Origin: Deltaproteobacteria bacterium IMCC39146
GTDB taxonomy: Bacteria > Desulfobacterota > Desulfuromonadia > Desulfuromonadales > BM103
Direction: 5' to 3'
DNA: 64,000 nucleotides
Assembly: GCA_030005635.1 (NCBI GenBank)
Contig: JARUHP010000014.1
Coordinates: 1 to 64,000 of the forward strand
The stretch's first letter is position 1, and the number at the start of each line of letters is the position of its first letter. Made by a program: the position numbers and the translations under genes. Positions 10,495 through 19,017 of this stretch are shown one piece after another. The notes beneath the pieces were generated by a model that saw only the letters and a list, made by a program, of their open reading frames with translations, had not been told where the DNA came from and did no database searches.

Positions 10495-11240
10495 TTCGAC
10501 TCCTCATCACGTTCGCGACGCCACTCCTGAGCCTGGGCATATTGTTCACACAGGTAGTTCATCTGCTCGGCCATTGCTTCTTCGGTAGCATCAGCCTCCC
10601 GCGCTTTGATCGATGCATAAATACGTTCATGCTGGGCAATGATTTTTTCGCGTTCCCTGAACCGGAAAATGACCAGATTGGTCGCCGGCTGCAAGGCTTC
10701 AATGACCGCAAACATGACAAACTGCATAACCGGGTTGCCGGTCGCATCGACCAGCGCCCGGTGAAATCGGACATCCGAAGCGCAGAAGTCGACATCGGTG
10801 GTCTCTGGGTTTTTCTGCCTTTTAATTTCTTCCGCCATGGTCAGCAGATGTTTGTCTTCGCGCCGTTCTGCGGCAAGCCGGCAGCAGGGCAACTCCAACT
10901 CACGGCGCGCTTCAGCAATTTCAGACAGACTGAACTTGCCCATACTGACCATGAGCATGGCGGCCCCCGCCAGCGATGAACGAAGCTCTTCCTGGCTGGG
11001 CCTGTTAACAAAAGTGCCTCCGGTTGGCCCGCGACGACTGCGGAGCAGATTCTGAGCCGCAAGCCGTTTTAGCGCTTCGCGAATGGTTGGACGAGACACA
11101 TTGAATTTTTTAGCTAAGACCTCTTCTGTGGGAAGCTGGTCGTCAACCTTGAGGCTGCCATCTAAAATTGAGCTACGGATATTCTCCGCTATCTGCTTGG
11201 CTAGACTTTCTGCAACAATGGGTTGAAAATTAATCGCCAT
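10491..11240 (-). CDS. GntR-family (FadR/FCD-type) transcriptional regulator
   Basis: Chosen start is the ATG of MAINFQPIV at 11240; an in-frame GTG at 11264 would add eight residues but lacks a good ribosome site. About 249 residues: an N-terminal winged helix (KKFNVSRPTIREALKRL recognition helix, GPTGGTFV wing) and an all-helical FCD ligand domain with metal-type residues (ARRELE, FHRALVDATGN). Such proteins are usually repressors responding to organic acids or acyl-CoAs. It is coupled to acuI and divergent from a zinc alcohol dehydrogenase. Palindromes in the shared 215-bp promoter region fit an autoregulated divergent control point. Confidence 0.9.
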   Translation of the reverse strand: MAINFQPIVAESLAKQIAENIRSSILDGSLKVDDQLPTEEVLAKKFNVSRPTIREALKRLAAQNLLRSRRGPTGGTFVNRPSQEELRSSLAGAAMLMVSMGKFSLSEIAEARRELELPCCRLAAERREDKHLLTMAEEIKRQKNPETTDVDFCASDVRFHRALVDATGNPVMQFVMFAVIEALQPATNLVIFRFREREKIIAQHERIYASIKAREADATEEAMAEQMNYLCEQYAQAQEWRRERDEESK

Positions 11241-11338
11241 TATTTTTGAGTACTCCCTTTTCACTCACGAAACGAGTGATATTATTTTTCTCCTGCAGCA
11301 AAGATAGACCATTTCCACGGCCATTGAAAGCATTTATA

Positions 11339-11377
11339 TATTTGTTTGACAAATAGATAAATGCTAGTTAGGCTAGC
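11339..11377 (+). promoter_or_regulatory. promoter with overlapping palindromic operators for the divergent GntR/alcohol dehydrogenase pair
   Basis: TTGACA (11346-11351) and TAGGCT (11369-11374) are 17 bp apart. TATTTG-N5-CAAATA (11339-11355) covers the -35 box, and its core TTGTTTGACAA fits the TNGTNNNACNA consensus described for FadR-subfamily GntR proteins. GCTAG-N5-CTAGC (11363-11377) covers the -10 box. A third inverted repeat (GTTCC-TTTT-GGAAC, 11400-11413) lies in the leader. Confidence 0.6.
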
Positions 11378-11454
11378 AAACAAATTACAAGCCTAAAGGG
11401 TTCCTTTTGGAACTTATATAAGAACGAAACCTAACTACTTGAAAGGATCAAAGA

Positions 11455-12519
11455 ATGAAAGCACTTGTCTACAAAGAATACGCTCCCAATGATAATTTTG
11501 GCGACATCCTGACAGTCGAAGAGATTCCGAATCCCGAGCCACAACCGAATGAAGTCCTGATTCAGGTTAAAGCCTCTGCACTCAACTATAACGACGTCTG
11601 GGGCATGCGCGGCAATCCGATTCCGGTTGAACTCCCACACACCTCTGGTTCCGATGCCGCCGGTGACGTTCTTGCTGTTGGCAGCGAAGTAACCAGCATC
11701 AAAGTCGGTGACCGGGTCGCTGTTCACGCCAACTTTGCCTGTCGTGTCTGTGAAGCCTGCACCAGCGGCCGCGAATATGACTGTTCGAAGCGTATGGTCT
11801 GGGGCTTCCAAACGACTCCAGGCAGCCACGCAGAGCAGGTCTGCCTGCCAGAAGTCAACGTCGTCAAGATCCCCGACAGTGTCAGCTACGAGCAGGCCGC
11901 CGCTGCCGCCATGAACCTGCTCACCGCATGGCACATGCTGGTCGGGCGCGCTCAAATCAAACCGGGCCAACTCGTACTGATTATGGGCGGGCGCTCCGGC
12001 GTCGGCCACCTCGGCATCCAGATCGCCAAACTCTACAACTGCACAGTTATCGCTACCGCCAGTCCGGAAAACGCAGGACTATGCAAAGAGCTGGGCGCTG
12101 ACTATGTGGTTAATCACCGCGACGAGGGCTGGGTTAAAGAAGTTCGCGGTATCTGCAAGGAAATTGCCAAGCAGACCGGTGGCGCTCCTGGCATCGACGT
12201 CTCCTTCGATCATATCGGCGAAACCCACTTCAACGCCCAACTGAGCCTGTTGAAATTCGGCGGCACCCTGGTCAGCTGTGGCGCCACCACCGGCTATGAC
12301 GCCAAAATTGATCTGCGCCAGATCTTCTTCAAAGGGACCAACGTTCTCGGTTCAACACAAGGAACCAAAGCTGAGCTCGAACAGGGCCTCTACTGGATGG
12401 GCCAGGGCAAGATCAAATCCGCTATCGGAGCTGAATATACCTTTGACCAGGCCGCAGAAGCTTATGAGCAATTCCTCTCGGGGAAAGGGCTCTTCGGCAA
12501 GATCATCATAAAACCCTAA
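11455..12519 (+). CDS. zinc-binding medium-chain alcohol dehydrogenase / quinone oxidoreductase family protein
   Basis: 354 residues starting at the ATG after AAAGGATC. The GroES-like domain contains HTSGSDAAGDV and the structural-zinc cysteine cluster CRVCEACTSGREYDC. The Rossmann domain has IMGGRSGVGHLGIQIAKL. Members oxidise alcohols or reduce aldehydes or enoyl-CoAs with NAD(P)H; the substrate cannot be read from sequence. It is divergent from the GntR-acuI pair and about 300 bp ahead of the AOR operon. An alcohol-aldehyde-acid route shared with AOR is a reasonable inference. Confidence 0.85.
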   Translation: MKALVYKEYAPNDNFGDILTVEEIPNPEPQPNEVLIQVKASALNYNDVWGMRGNPIPVELPHTSGSDAAGDVLAVGSEVTSIKVGDRVAVHANFACRVCEACTSGREYDCSKRMVWGFQTTPGSHAEQVCLPEVNVVKIPDSVSYEQAAAAAMNLLTAWHMLVGRAQIKPGQLVLIMGGRSGVGHLGIQIAKLYNCTVIATASPENAGLCKELGADYVVNHRDEGWVKEVRGICKEIAKQTGGAPGIDVSFDHIGETHFNAQLSLLKFGGTLVSCGATTGYDAKIDLRQIFFKGTNVLGSTQGTKAELEQGLYWMGQGKIKSAIGAEYTFDQAAEAYEQFLSGKGLFGKIIIKP

Positions 12520-12544
12520 GGTTCAAATCAAGATGTCTGCTAAT

Positions 12545-12589
12545 GAAGAATAAACGGCCTCGCAACCACATAGAGGTCGTTTATTCTTC
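12545..12589. terminator. long stem-loop after the alcohol dehydrogenase
   Basis: A 17-bp stem with one G-U pair (12545-12561 with 12573-12589) and an 11-base loop. It starts 25 bp after the stop codon but has no U-run, so it may be an RNA-stability element or a bidirectional stop. Confidence 0.5.
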
Positions 12590-12591
12590 AC

Positions 12592-12658
12592 TCCTTCAAC
12601 GGGCCCCTCTTCTAAAATTATGTCAATATCCAGCCCCGCTTCCCGGCGGGGTTTTTTA
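12592..12658 (+). repeat. terminator-containing repeat, copy 1
   Basis: About 67 bp resembling 21458-21524: TCCTTCAAC, then TAAAATT, then CAATATCCA and a CCCCG hairpin with a T-run. The two copies sit on either side of the AOR-tungstate operon. Confidence 0.65.
12634..12657 (+). terminator. intrinsic terminator upstream of the AOR operon
   Basis: CCCCGC (12634-12639) pairs with GCGGGG (12646-12651), followed by TTTTTT. It closes the alcohol dehydrogenase transcript and insulates the AOR operon. Confidence 0.85.
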
Positions 12659-12731
12659 TTTCGTGCCCCACCCTTTCCTCCGAACTGGCAGCATCAGAAA
12701 ACACTGTTATACTCCTACATTATATTATTCA

Positions 12732-12756
12732 GGGCGGAGAGAATACAACTCCACCC
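12732..12756 (+). promoter_or_regulatory. leader hairpin ahead of the AOR operon
   Basis: GGGCGGAG (12732-12739) pairs with CTCCACCC (12749-12756) with one internal mismatch. It lies just after a possible -10 (TTATACT, near 12707) and 70 bp before the first gene. It could be a 5'UTR regulatory structure; I could not match it to the molybdenum/tungsten cofactor riboswitch. Confidence 0.35.
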
Positions 12757-12825
12757 TTTCAATATGGGTTTAAAATCCAGATTGCGTTCTATCGGTTATC
12801 ACTCATCTCGCGAAGGAGGTAGCTC

Positions 12826-13305
12826 ATGCAGAAATTGATACGCATCGATCCCGCAAAATGTGTTGGCTGCAAGACCTGCGAACTGTCCTGTTCGTTCAAG
12901 AACACCGGCGAGTTTGCCCCCAGTCGATCCCGCATCTACAATGAAATTTTTCTCAAGGAAGCCAAGTTCATTACCGTAACCTGCATGCAGTGTGATGAAC
13001 CCTGGTGCGAAAAGTCCTGCCCCAAAAACGCCATCAGCAAAGACATGTCCAGTGGCGTTGTTACAGTCGACGATGACAATTGCGTCGGCTGCCGCACCTG
13101 CGTCAGCGCCTGCCCCTTCGGCATGATCAAGTATGTCGACAGCACCGGCAAGGCAGACAAGTGCAACCTCTGTGGGGGAGATACTCCCGAGTGTGTGGCT
13201 TTCTGTCCCACCCAGTGCCTCACGCTGGACGAGGAGGACAAGCCGCTGCGGCAGAAGATGCTGCGTTTCGTCAATACAGTAAAAGACGGGCAGATGGAGG
13301 TCTGA
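12826..13305 (+). CDS. aorB: polyferredoxin partner subunit of aldehyde:ferredoxin oxidoreductase
   Basis: 159 residues starting at the ATG after GAAGGAGG. It has four cysteine clusters typical of DMSO-reductase-type 4Fe-4S proteins: [36 protein letters not shown] and [16 protein letters not shown]. It should carry electrons between AOR and the FAD protein encoded downstream, or soluble ferredoxin. One base separates its stop from the AOR start, so the two are translationally coupled. The symbol follows use in related aor clusters and is an assignment by position and type. Confidence 0.85.
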   Translation: MQKLIRIDPAKCVGCKTCELSCSFKNTGEFAPSRSRIYNEIFLKEAKFITVTCMQCDEPWCEKSCPKNAISKDMSSGVVTVDDDNCVGCRTCVSACPFGMIKYVDSTGKADKCNLCGGDTPECVAFCPTQCLTLDEEDKPLRQKMLRFVNTVKDGQMEV

Positions 13306-13306
13306 T

Positions 13307-15112
13307 ATGGATAAGGGATGGAAAGGACAATTACTACGTGTTGATCTGACAGCTGGCACCTGCAAGACCGAAGCGCTCAACGAAAAGTGGGCCAAAACAT
13401 ATCTCGGTGGTCGTGGCCTGGCGTCAAAATATCTCTGCGAGGAGATCTCTCCCGAGGTCGACCCGATGAGCCCGGAGAACAAATTGATTATGGCGACCGG
13501 ACCGCTGACCGGCACTTACGGCGCAGCCAACGGGCGCTACATGGTGATTACCAAGTCACCCCTCACCGGCACCATCGCCAGTTCCAACTCTGGCGGATAT
13601 TTCCCCAGCGAACTCAAATACGCCGGCTTCGACATGATTATTTTCGAAGGCAAATCGGCCCACCCGGTCTACCTGCAAATTCGCGATGGTAAGGCGGAGT
13701 TGATCGGCGCCGTCCACCTGTGGGGCAAGTCGACCAACGAGACGGAAGACGCTATCTTGAGTGAATTCCATGGTGACGCCAAGATCGCCTGCATAGGGCC
13801 GGCCGGTGAAATCGGCGTGCATTTCTCCTGCATCATTAACGACAAACATCGCGCCGCCGGCCGCAGCGGCGTCGGTATGGTGATGGGCAGCAAGAACCTC
13901 AAGGCGGTTGCCGTGCGCGGCACCGGCGGTGTCAAGGTCGCCAACCCAAAAGCTTATCGCGATGCGGCCCTGGAAGCTTACGGCATGCTCAAAGAGAACC
14001 CTGTCACCGGTGAAGGCCTGGGCGCCCTGGGAACCCCGGTTCTACTTAACATCATGAACCAGAGTGGTGGTCTGCCAACCCGCAACGCCCAGACCGGCAC
14101 CTTTGAAGGGGCAGAGGCGATCTCAGGCGAGACCTTGGCTTCCAGTTACCTAAAGCGCAACAAGAGCTGCATGGGTTGTATCATCAGCTGCGGTCGGGTG
14201 ACCAAACTCTCCGATTCGCGCTACGAGGGCGATGGTGAAGGGCCCGAGTATGAGACGCTCTGGGCGATCGGTGCCGCCTGCGGCATCTCCGACCTGGCTG
14301 CGATTACCAAGGCGAACTATATCTGTAACGAGGCGGGCATGGATACCATCACCGCCGGCTCCACAATTGGTTGTGCTATGGAACTGTTCGAGAAAGGCCT
14401 GGTCAGTGAAGAAGAGATTGGCATGTCGCTGAATTTTGGTGATGCCGAGAATATGGTCAAGCTGATGGAGATGACCGCAAAGGGCGAGGGCTTCGGTAAG
14501 AAGATCGGACTCGGCTCCTACCGTCTGGCAGATAGCTACGGTGTTCCTGAATTGTCGATGTCGGTCAAGAAGCTGGAGTTCCCCGCTTATGATGCCCGCG
14601 CTGTGCAGGGAATGGGCCTGGAGTACGCAACCAGCAACCGTGGCGCCTGTCACGTCCGCGGTTACCTGATCTCGCCTGAGATCCTTGGATTGCCGGAAAA
14701 ACTTGACCCTGCAGAAACAGAAGGGAAGGCTGGCTGGCTGAAAATCTTCCAGGATTTCACCGCCGTTGTCGATTCAGCCGGTGTCTGCCTCTTTACCACT
14801 TTCGGCATCGGCGTACCGCAGTTCACCAAGTTCTGCAACGCAGCGAACGGTACCAGCATGAGTGACGAAGAGCTGCTTGAAGCCGGTGACCGTATTTACA
14901 ATCTGGAGAGGGTCTTCAACCTCAAGGCAGGCATTGATCCTTCTCAGGACAAACTTCCGAAGCGGATGATCGAAGAGCCGCTGCCTGATGGGCCATCCAA
15001 GGGTGAGGTCTGTAAGCTCGACCAGATGCTGCCCGACTATTACCAGGTGCGTGGCTGGGGCAAAGACGGTATTCCAACTGAGGAGAAGCTGCAATCTCTT
15101 GGCCTCGCTTAA
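13307..15112 (+). CDS. aor: tungsten-containing aldehyde:ferredoxin oxidoreductase
   Basis: 601 residues, the full AOR length. The N-terminal domain begins [13 protein letters not shown] and has the pterin-contacting [12 protein letters not shown] and ATGPLTGT motifs. The 4Fe-4S ligands are Cys288, Cys291, Cys295 (CMGCIISC) and Cys494 (DSAGVC), the same residue numbers as in the Pyrococcus furiosus enzyme, which supports the chosen start. AOR oxidises aldehydes to acids, or reduces acids with low-potential ferredoxin, using a W-bispterin cofactor. Its neighbours supply electron carriers, pterin-maturation proteins and tungstate import, which strongly favours tungsten over molybdenum. Confidence 0.95.
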   Translation: MDKGWKGQLLRVDLTAGTCKTEALNEKWAKTYLGGRGLASKYLCEEISPEVDPMSPENKLIMATGPLTGTYGAANGRYMVITKSPLTGTIASSNSGGYFPSELKYAGFDMIIFEGKSAHPVYLQIRDGKAELIGAVHLWGKSTNETEDAILSEFHGDAKIACIGPAGEIGVHFSCIINDKHRAAGRSGVGMVMGSKNLKAVAVRGTGGVKVANPKAYRDAALEAYGMLKENPVTGEGLGALGTPVLLNIMNQSGGLPTRNAQTGTFEGAEAISGETLASSYLKRNKSCMGCIISCGRVTKLSDSRYEGDGEGPEYETLWAIGAACGISDLAAITKANYICNEAGMDTITAGSTIGCAMELFEKGLVSEEEIGMSLNFGDAENMVKLMEMTAKGEGFGKKIGLGSYRLADSYGVPELSMSVKKLEFPAYDARAVQGMGLEYATSNRGACHVRGYLISPEILGLPEKLDPAETEGKAGWLKIFQDFTAVVDSAGVCLFTTFGIGVPQFTKFCNAANGTSMSDEELLEAGDRIYNLERVFNLKAGIDPSQDKLPKRMIEEPLPDGPSKGEVCKLDQMLPDYYQVRGWGKDGIPTEEKLQSLGLA

Positions 15113-15133
15113 GACTGTCGTGATTGATGCATA

Positions 15134-15166
15134 AGGGAGGGGCCAGAGAAGACTCCTCCCTGTTTT
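15134..15166 (+). terminator. intra-operon hairpin between AOR and the FAD protein
   Basis: AGGGAGG (15134-15140) pairs with CCTCCCT (15155-15161), then GTTTT. It is a weak terminator or processing site that could lower expression of downstream genes relative to AOR. Confidence 0.5.
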
Positions 15167-15181
15167 GAAATGGGGTCTGAC

Positions 15182-16405
15182 ATGGCAGAAGCTTTCGATT
15201 ACATCATTGTGGGCAACAGCGCGGCAGGCTTGCAGGCGCTTAACACCCTTCGCAAACATACGGCAGAGGCTTCCGTGGCGATCATCGACCGCGAGGATCT
15301 TCCCGCCTATTCCAGAGTGATCACTCCGTACTTTGTTGGCGGCAAAACCGACCGCGACAACCTGTTCCTTGTTGATCATGACTACTATCGGCAAAGCGGG
15401 GCAACCACCCTTTTGGGTCGTAATGTCGTTGCTCTCGATGCCGAGGGCCGTCAACTGGAGCTTGATGATGGCAGCCGCGTCACCTTTGGCAAGCTGCTGC
15501 TGGCGACGGGTGCCGAGGCACGCAAGCTGACGATTGCCTCCGACCGCTCCAGCGTGCTGCGCCACATGACAGATGCCGAAAAGCTGGTCGAGCTGATGCG
15601 GGGAGCCGAAAGTATTACGGCAATCGGCGCCGGTCTGGTCAGCTTGCCGTTACTCTCTCATGCTCCAGCGTCCGCCGAGAAGCACCTGGTGGTTGGCTCC
15701 AACCGCATCTTGAGCCGCATGGTGGATGCTGAAAGTTCGGCGCTTCTCGAAACACGTTTTGCCAAGCAGGGTCTGCAGATACACAAGCAGGATGACATTG
15801 TAGCGATCGAAGAAGGAGACCGACTGCAACTGCAACTGGCTTCGGGCGGTTGTCTTGTGAGTGACATGCTGATTGTGGGCAAGGGCGTGGAACCGAACAG
15901 CGCGCTGGCGCGTCAGGCGGGGCTGCAGGTGAATTACGGCATCCTGATCGATGACTACTGTCGAACCAGTCACGCAGATATCTACGCTGCAGGGGACTCA
16001 GCGGAAGGCAAGGATTTCATCACCGGCGAAGCGGTTATTCAGGGCAACTGGATGACGGCCGTCGAACAGGGAGATAACGCGGCTCTCAACATGCTTGGCA
16101 TGGATTGCACCTATGCAGGCAGCCTGAAAAACAACATCACCGAGGTGTTCGGCGTGGATGTTGCCGCAATCGGTGAGTGCCTGACTGACAGTGCTCAGAC
16201 TGTCAGCACTCATGATCCGTCCACTGGCCGCTTTCGCAAAGTCTTTCTCAATGAACAACAGCAGGTGATCGGCGCGATCCTGATCGGAGAGACCAACGAT
16301 TCGGGCCTCTATTATCATTGGATTCGTAACCGGAGCCTTTTCCCGGGCAAAGAGGTTTTGAGCGGCACCAACACATATGCCAGCTTCCAAAACAGAATGT
16401 CATAG
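15182..16405 (+). CDS. FAD/NAD(P)-dependent oxidoreductase of the AOR complex
   Basis: Chosen start is the ATG at 15182 (MAEAFDYIIVGNSAAG), which has GGGG six bases upstream; an ATG at 15170 lacks a ribosome site. About 407 residues. There are two Rossmann folds (FAD-binding IIVGNSAAGLQA near the N-terminus, NAD-binding AIGAGLVSLPL mid-protein) and the FAD motif IYAAGDSAEG, as in nitrite-reductase or NADH oxidase-type pyridine nucleotide-disulphide reductases. In known AorABC complexes such a subunit couples AOR to NAD. The C-terminal ~80 residues are family-specific. Role by operon context plus fold. Confidence 0.82.
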   Translation: MAEAFDYIIVGNSAAGLQALNTLRKHTAEASVAIIDREDLPAYSRVITPYFVGGKTDRDNLFLVDHDYYRQSGATTLLGRNVVALDAEGRQLELDDGSRVTFGKLLLATGAEARKLTIASDRSSVLRHMTDAEKLVELMRGAESITAIGAGLVSLPLLSHAPASAEKHLVVGSNRILSRMVDAESSALLETRFAKQGLQIHKQDDIVAIEEGDRLQLQLASGGCLVSDMLIVGKGVEPNSALARQAGLQVNYGILIDDYCRTSHADIYAAGDSAEGKDFITGEAVIQGNWMTAVEQGDNAALNMLGMDCTYAGSLKNNITEVFGVDVAAIGECLTDSAQTVSTHDPSTGRFRKVFLNEQQQVIGAILIGETNDSGLYYHWIRNRSLFPGKEVLSGTNTYASFQNRMS

Positions 16406-16416
16406 AGGGGACAGCG

Positions 16417-16698
16417 ATGATACAGATCCAGTTTTTCAGTCTTATCAGGATGCTTTTAAAGCAGGATGCCACCGAAATCACCTGGGCGGAAGGCGACACC
16501 GTACAGAGTGTCCTGGAAAAAACCCAGGCGGAAATCGCGACGCCTTTTCTGCACAAGCTGCTTGATGAAAAGGGTAAGCCGTACACCGGAACCATTATCC
16601 TGGTGAATCGTAAAAACATCCTGCACCTGCAGGACTTGCAGACTCCTGTTGCCGATGAAGATGTGCTGGCATTCTTCCCCCCCGGCGCCGGAGGCTGA
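16417..16698 (+). CDS. MoaD/ThiS-like sulfur carrier protein
   Basis: 93 residues after AGGGGACAGCG. A beta-grasp fold is predicted, with GDTVQSVLEKTQ, DVLAFFPPGAGG and a C-terminal Gly-Gly tail. MoaD-type proteins become C-terminal thiocarboxylates that donate sulfur to the molybdopterin dithiolene. Its stop (TGA) overlaps the ATG of the next gene, a ThiF/MoeB-like E1 enzyme, which implies a dedicated pair. No moaE, moaA or moaC is present in the window, so it probably serves the general cofactor pathway or a tungsten-specific branch. Confidence 0.85.
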   Translation: MIQIQFFSLIRMLLKQDATEITWAEGDTVQSVLEKTQAEIATPFLHKLLDEKGKPYTGTIILVNRKNILHLQDLQTPVADEDVLAFFPPGAGG

Positions 16699-17366
16699 TG
16701 GTGACAGATCGTTACGCCCGGCAGGTCCTCCACTGGGGAACTGAGAAGCAAAAGATCATAGAAGAATCATCGCTACTGATCGCCGGTGTCGGTGGTCTGG
16801 GAGCGACGGTCAGTCAACTTCTGGTGCGCGCCGGTGTCGGTCGTCTCTGCCTGGTTGATGATGGCCATCTCGATTGGCCTGACCTGAACCGCCAGACGCT
16901 CTATGGTGAAAATGATGTCGGCAAGGCCAAATTACCCCTCGCCAAAGAACGCCTGAATCAAATCAACTCTGCCACAGAGATCGTTGAGCTGCAGGGCCGT
17001 ATTGATGAGACTTTCCAGATCCCGACGGCGATCGATGGTGTGGCTGACTGCCTTGATAACTACCAAAGTCGTTTTGCTCTCTACAACAGCCTCGCAACGG
17101 GGACCTACTTTGTGCATGGTGGCCTCGACGGCGATCACGGACAGGTGTTGACCCTCCTGAGTGGAGAGTCTCAAGCGCTCGATACCGTCTTTGCCGGTGC
17201 CGTCCAACCGCAGGGCAGCATCCCCGTGACTCCCGACAATGCAGTGATAATTGCCGGCCTGATGGTCAACGAACTCTTCAGCGTGCTCTGGAAAACCCCG
17301 AAGCTTCTCAACCGGTGTCTGGTTATCAGCCTTGCTGATTTTCATATAGACTTTCTTGATGTCTAG
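16698..17366 (+). CDS. ThiF/MoeB/HesA-family adenylyltransferase, compact form
   Basis: 222 residues, overlapping the MoaD-like gene by one base (TGATG). It has the nucleotide-binding VGGLGATVSQLLVRAGVG, the LVDDG and DLNRQTLY motifs and DCLDNYQSRF, all typical of E1-like enzymes that adenylate a C-terminal Gly-Gly. It lacks the two CxxC zinc pairs of MoeB and is about 25 residues shorter. The upstream MoaD-like protein is the obvious substrate. Whether it replaces or supplements MoeB cannot be told from the sequence. Confidence 0.83.
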   Translation: MVTDRYARQVLHWGTEKQKIIEESSLLIAGVGGLGATVSQLLVRAGVGRLCLVDDGHLDWPDLNRQTLYGENDVGKAKLPLAKERLNQINSATEIVELQGRIDETFQIPTAIDGVADCLDNYQSRFALYNSLATGTYFVHGGLDGDHGQVLTLLSGESQALDTVFAGAVQPQGSIPVTPDNAVIIAGLMVNELFSVLWKTPKLLNRCLVISLADFHIDFLDV

Positions 17367-17413
17367 CCCGGAGACCTGATGAACAGAGATCAACCTAAAA
17401 CAATCAAAAAAGA

Positions 17414-17430
17414 GATGGGGAGTACCCATC
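17414..17430 (+). promoter_or_regulatory. hairpin in the 147-bp gap before tupA
   Basis: GATGGG-GAGTA-CCCATC forms a perfect 6-bp stem. A second GC-rich stretch (GGGCCCGC, near 17466) follows. It could be a tupA leader structure or an mRNA-processing site. Confidence 0.35.
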
Positions 17431-17513
17431 GGTAAGATGCTGAAGGGAGAGTTTTTTGTCTCACAGGGCCCGCTGTCGCGTCTCCAGCAACATTACCCAC
17501 AAAGGAAATTGAG

Positions 17514-18317
17514 ATGGTTAATCTTCTAAAGCTGGCTATCGGCCTCTCACTGTTAATCCTGACGCCTTCGACGGGCTTTGCCGGCGAACATCTGCGTTTG
17601 GCCACGACAACATCCACCGAGAATTCCGGTCTGCTTGCAGAGCTACTACCACCGTTTGAGATGGCCAACGACTGCAAGGTTGACGTGATCGCAGTGGGAA
17701 CCGGCAAGGCCATCAAGCTGGGAGAAACCGGAGACGTTGACGTCATCATGGTTCATGCCCGCAACAAGGAAGACCAGTTCGTCAACGCCGGCTACGGTGT
17801 TGATCGTCGTGACGTGATGTATAACGACTTCGTCATTCTCGGGCCGGCAAACGACCCTGCAGGGATCAAGGGCAGCAAGGCTGCAGCTGAAACTCTGTCC
17901 AGGATCGCTGCGAACAAAAGCACCTTCATTTCACGAGGCGATGACTCCGGAACGCACTCACGTGAAAAGCAGCTGTGGCAAAAAGCTGGCATTATACCGG
18001 CCGGCGATTGGTACCTGGAAGCAGGTCGCGGCATGGGCGAGGTCATTGTCATGGCTGGCGAACGTCAGGGCTATACCATGAGTGACCGTGGCACCTATAT
18101 CGCCTACTCGGAGAAGACCCCGTTGAAGGTTGTTGTTGAAGGCGACGAAGGCCTTTTCAACCCCTATGGCGTGATCATTGTGAATCCTTCCAGACACGCA
18201 CATATTAAGTTTGAATTGGCCAAAAAGTTTCTTGACTACCTGACCTCACATCAAGCAAAAGTGTTGATCACAGGACTTCGCAAAGGTGGCAAACAACTCT
18301 TTTATGTTAGCGAGTAA
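17514..18317 (+). CDS. tupA: tungstate ABC transporter, substrate-binding protein
   Basis: 267 residues. The signal peptide (LAIGLSLLILTPSTGFAG) is followed by ATTTSTENSGLL, carrying the TTTS oxyanion-binding signature of TupA. Further family motifs include DVDVIMVHARNKE, NDFVILGP and SRGDDSGTHSREKQLW. TupA binds tungstate with high affinity in the periplasm and delivers it to TupBC. Placement between W-cofactor genes and moeA agrees. WtpA or ModA are less likely given the TTTS motif and the PBP family. Confidence 0.93.
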   Translation: MVNLLKLAIGLSLLILTPSTGFAGEHLRLATTTSTENSGLLAELLPPFEMANDCKVDVIAVGTGKAIKLGETGDVDVIMVHARNKEDQFVNAGYGVDRRDVMYNDFVILGPANDPAGIKGSKAAAETLSRIAANKSTFISRGDDSGTHSREKQLWQKAGIIPAGDWYLEAGRGMGEVIVMAGERQGYTMSDRGTYIAYSEKTPLKVVVEGDEGLFNPYGVIIVNPSRHAHIKFELAKKFLDYLTSHQAKVLITGLRKGGKQLFYVSE

Positions 18318-18326
18318 GGAACTGAT

Positions 18327-19013
18327 TTGGGCTACTTGGGTGATTCACTGCTGACAGCCTTTGAGCTGATTCTTAACTTTGACCGAGACATTCGGATGAC
18401 GGCCTGGGTCTCCCTGTATACCTCCAGCTGTGCTATTGTGATTGCGGCACTGCTCGGGGTGCCGATCGGCCTGTGGCTAGGGCTCAACCGTTTTCGTGGC
18501 CGCCAATTGCTGCTCGCCCTGCTCAACACCCTGATGGCTCTGCCAACGGTGGTGGTCGGCCTGCTGCTCTTCGGCCTGCTCAGTCGTCAGGGCCCGCTTG
18601 GCCCCTTGGGTTTGCTGTTCACACCTCTTGCGATGATCATCGGCCAGACGGTGCTGGCAACCCCGATTGTTGCGAACCTGGTTTTAGCGGCGGTGACCGG
18701 GGCTGACCAACGCATTATCGACACAGCTCTCACCCTCGGAGCCAGCCGCTTGCAGGCGGCGATCCAACTTTTACGGGAGATTCGATTTGGCGTGATGGCA
18801 GCGGTAATTGCCGGTTTCGGCCGAGTTATTGCCGAGGTCGGCGTGGCGATGATGCTCGGCGGCAATATTCGTAACAGCACCCGAACCATGACTACAGCGA
18901 TCGCACTGGAAACCAGCAAAGGGGAGTTCGCCTTCGGTTTGGCGTTAGGAATTCTTTTGTTGTCTATTGCTTTGCTCGTCAATCTTTTCCTGAATGTCTT
19001 GCAGCAGAGGTAA
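18327..19013 (+). CDS. tupB: tungstate ABC transporter, permease
   Basis: 228 residues from a TTG start (18327) with AAGGA six bases upstream. About five membrane segments (such as IVIAALLGVPIGLWLG and LALLNTLMALPTVVVGLLLF) and the cytoplasmic loop that contacts the ATPase (DTALTLGASRLQAAIQLLRE, an EAA-type loop) are visible. It forms the tungstate channel with TupC. Nine bp separate it from tupA and four from tupC. Confidence 0.92.
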   Translation: MGYLGDSLLTAFELILNFDRDIRMTAWVSLYTSSCAIVIAALLGVPIGLWLGLNRFRGRQLLLALLNTLMALPTVVVGLLLFGLLSRQGPLGPLGLLFTPLAMIIGQTVLATPIVANLVLAAVTGADQRIIDTALTLGASRLQAAIQLLREIRFGVMAAVIAGFGRVIAEVGVAMMLGGNIRNSTRTMTTAIALETSKGEFAFGLALGILLLSIALLVNLFLNVLQQR

Positions 19014-19017
19014 CGCG

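Noticed and set aside
12661-12825. Molybdenum/tungsten cofactor riboswitch before the AOR operon
   Set aside because: A hairpin is present but I could not match the conserved multi-stem layout; a covariance-model search would decide.
14774-15565. 263-codon open frame on the minus strand
   Set aside because: Antisense to the AOR and FAD-protein genes, both clearly coding on the plus strand.
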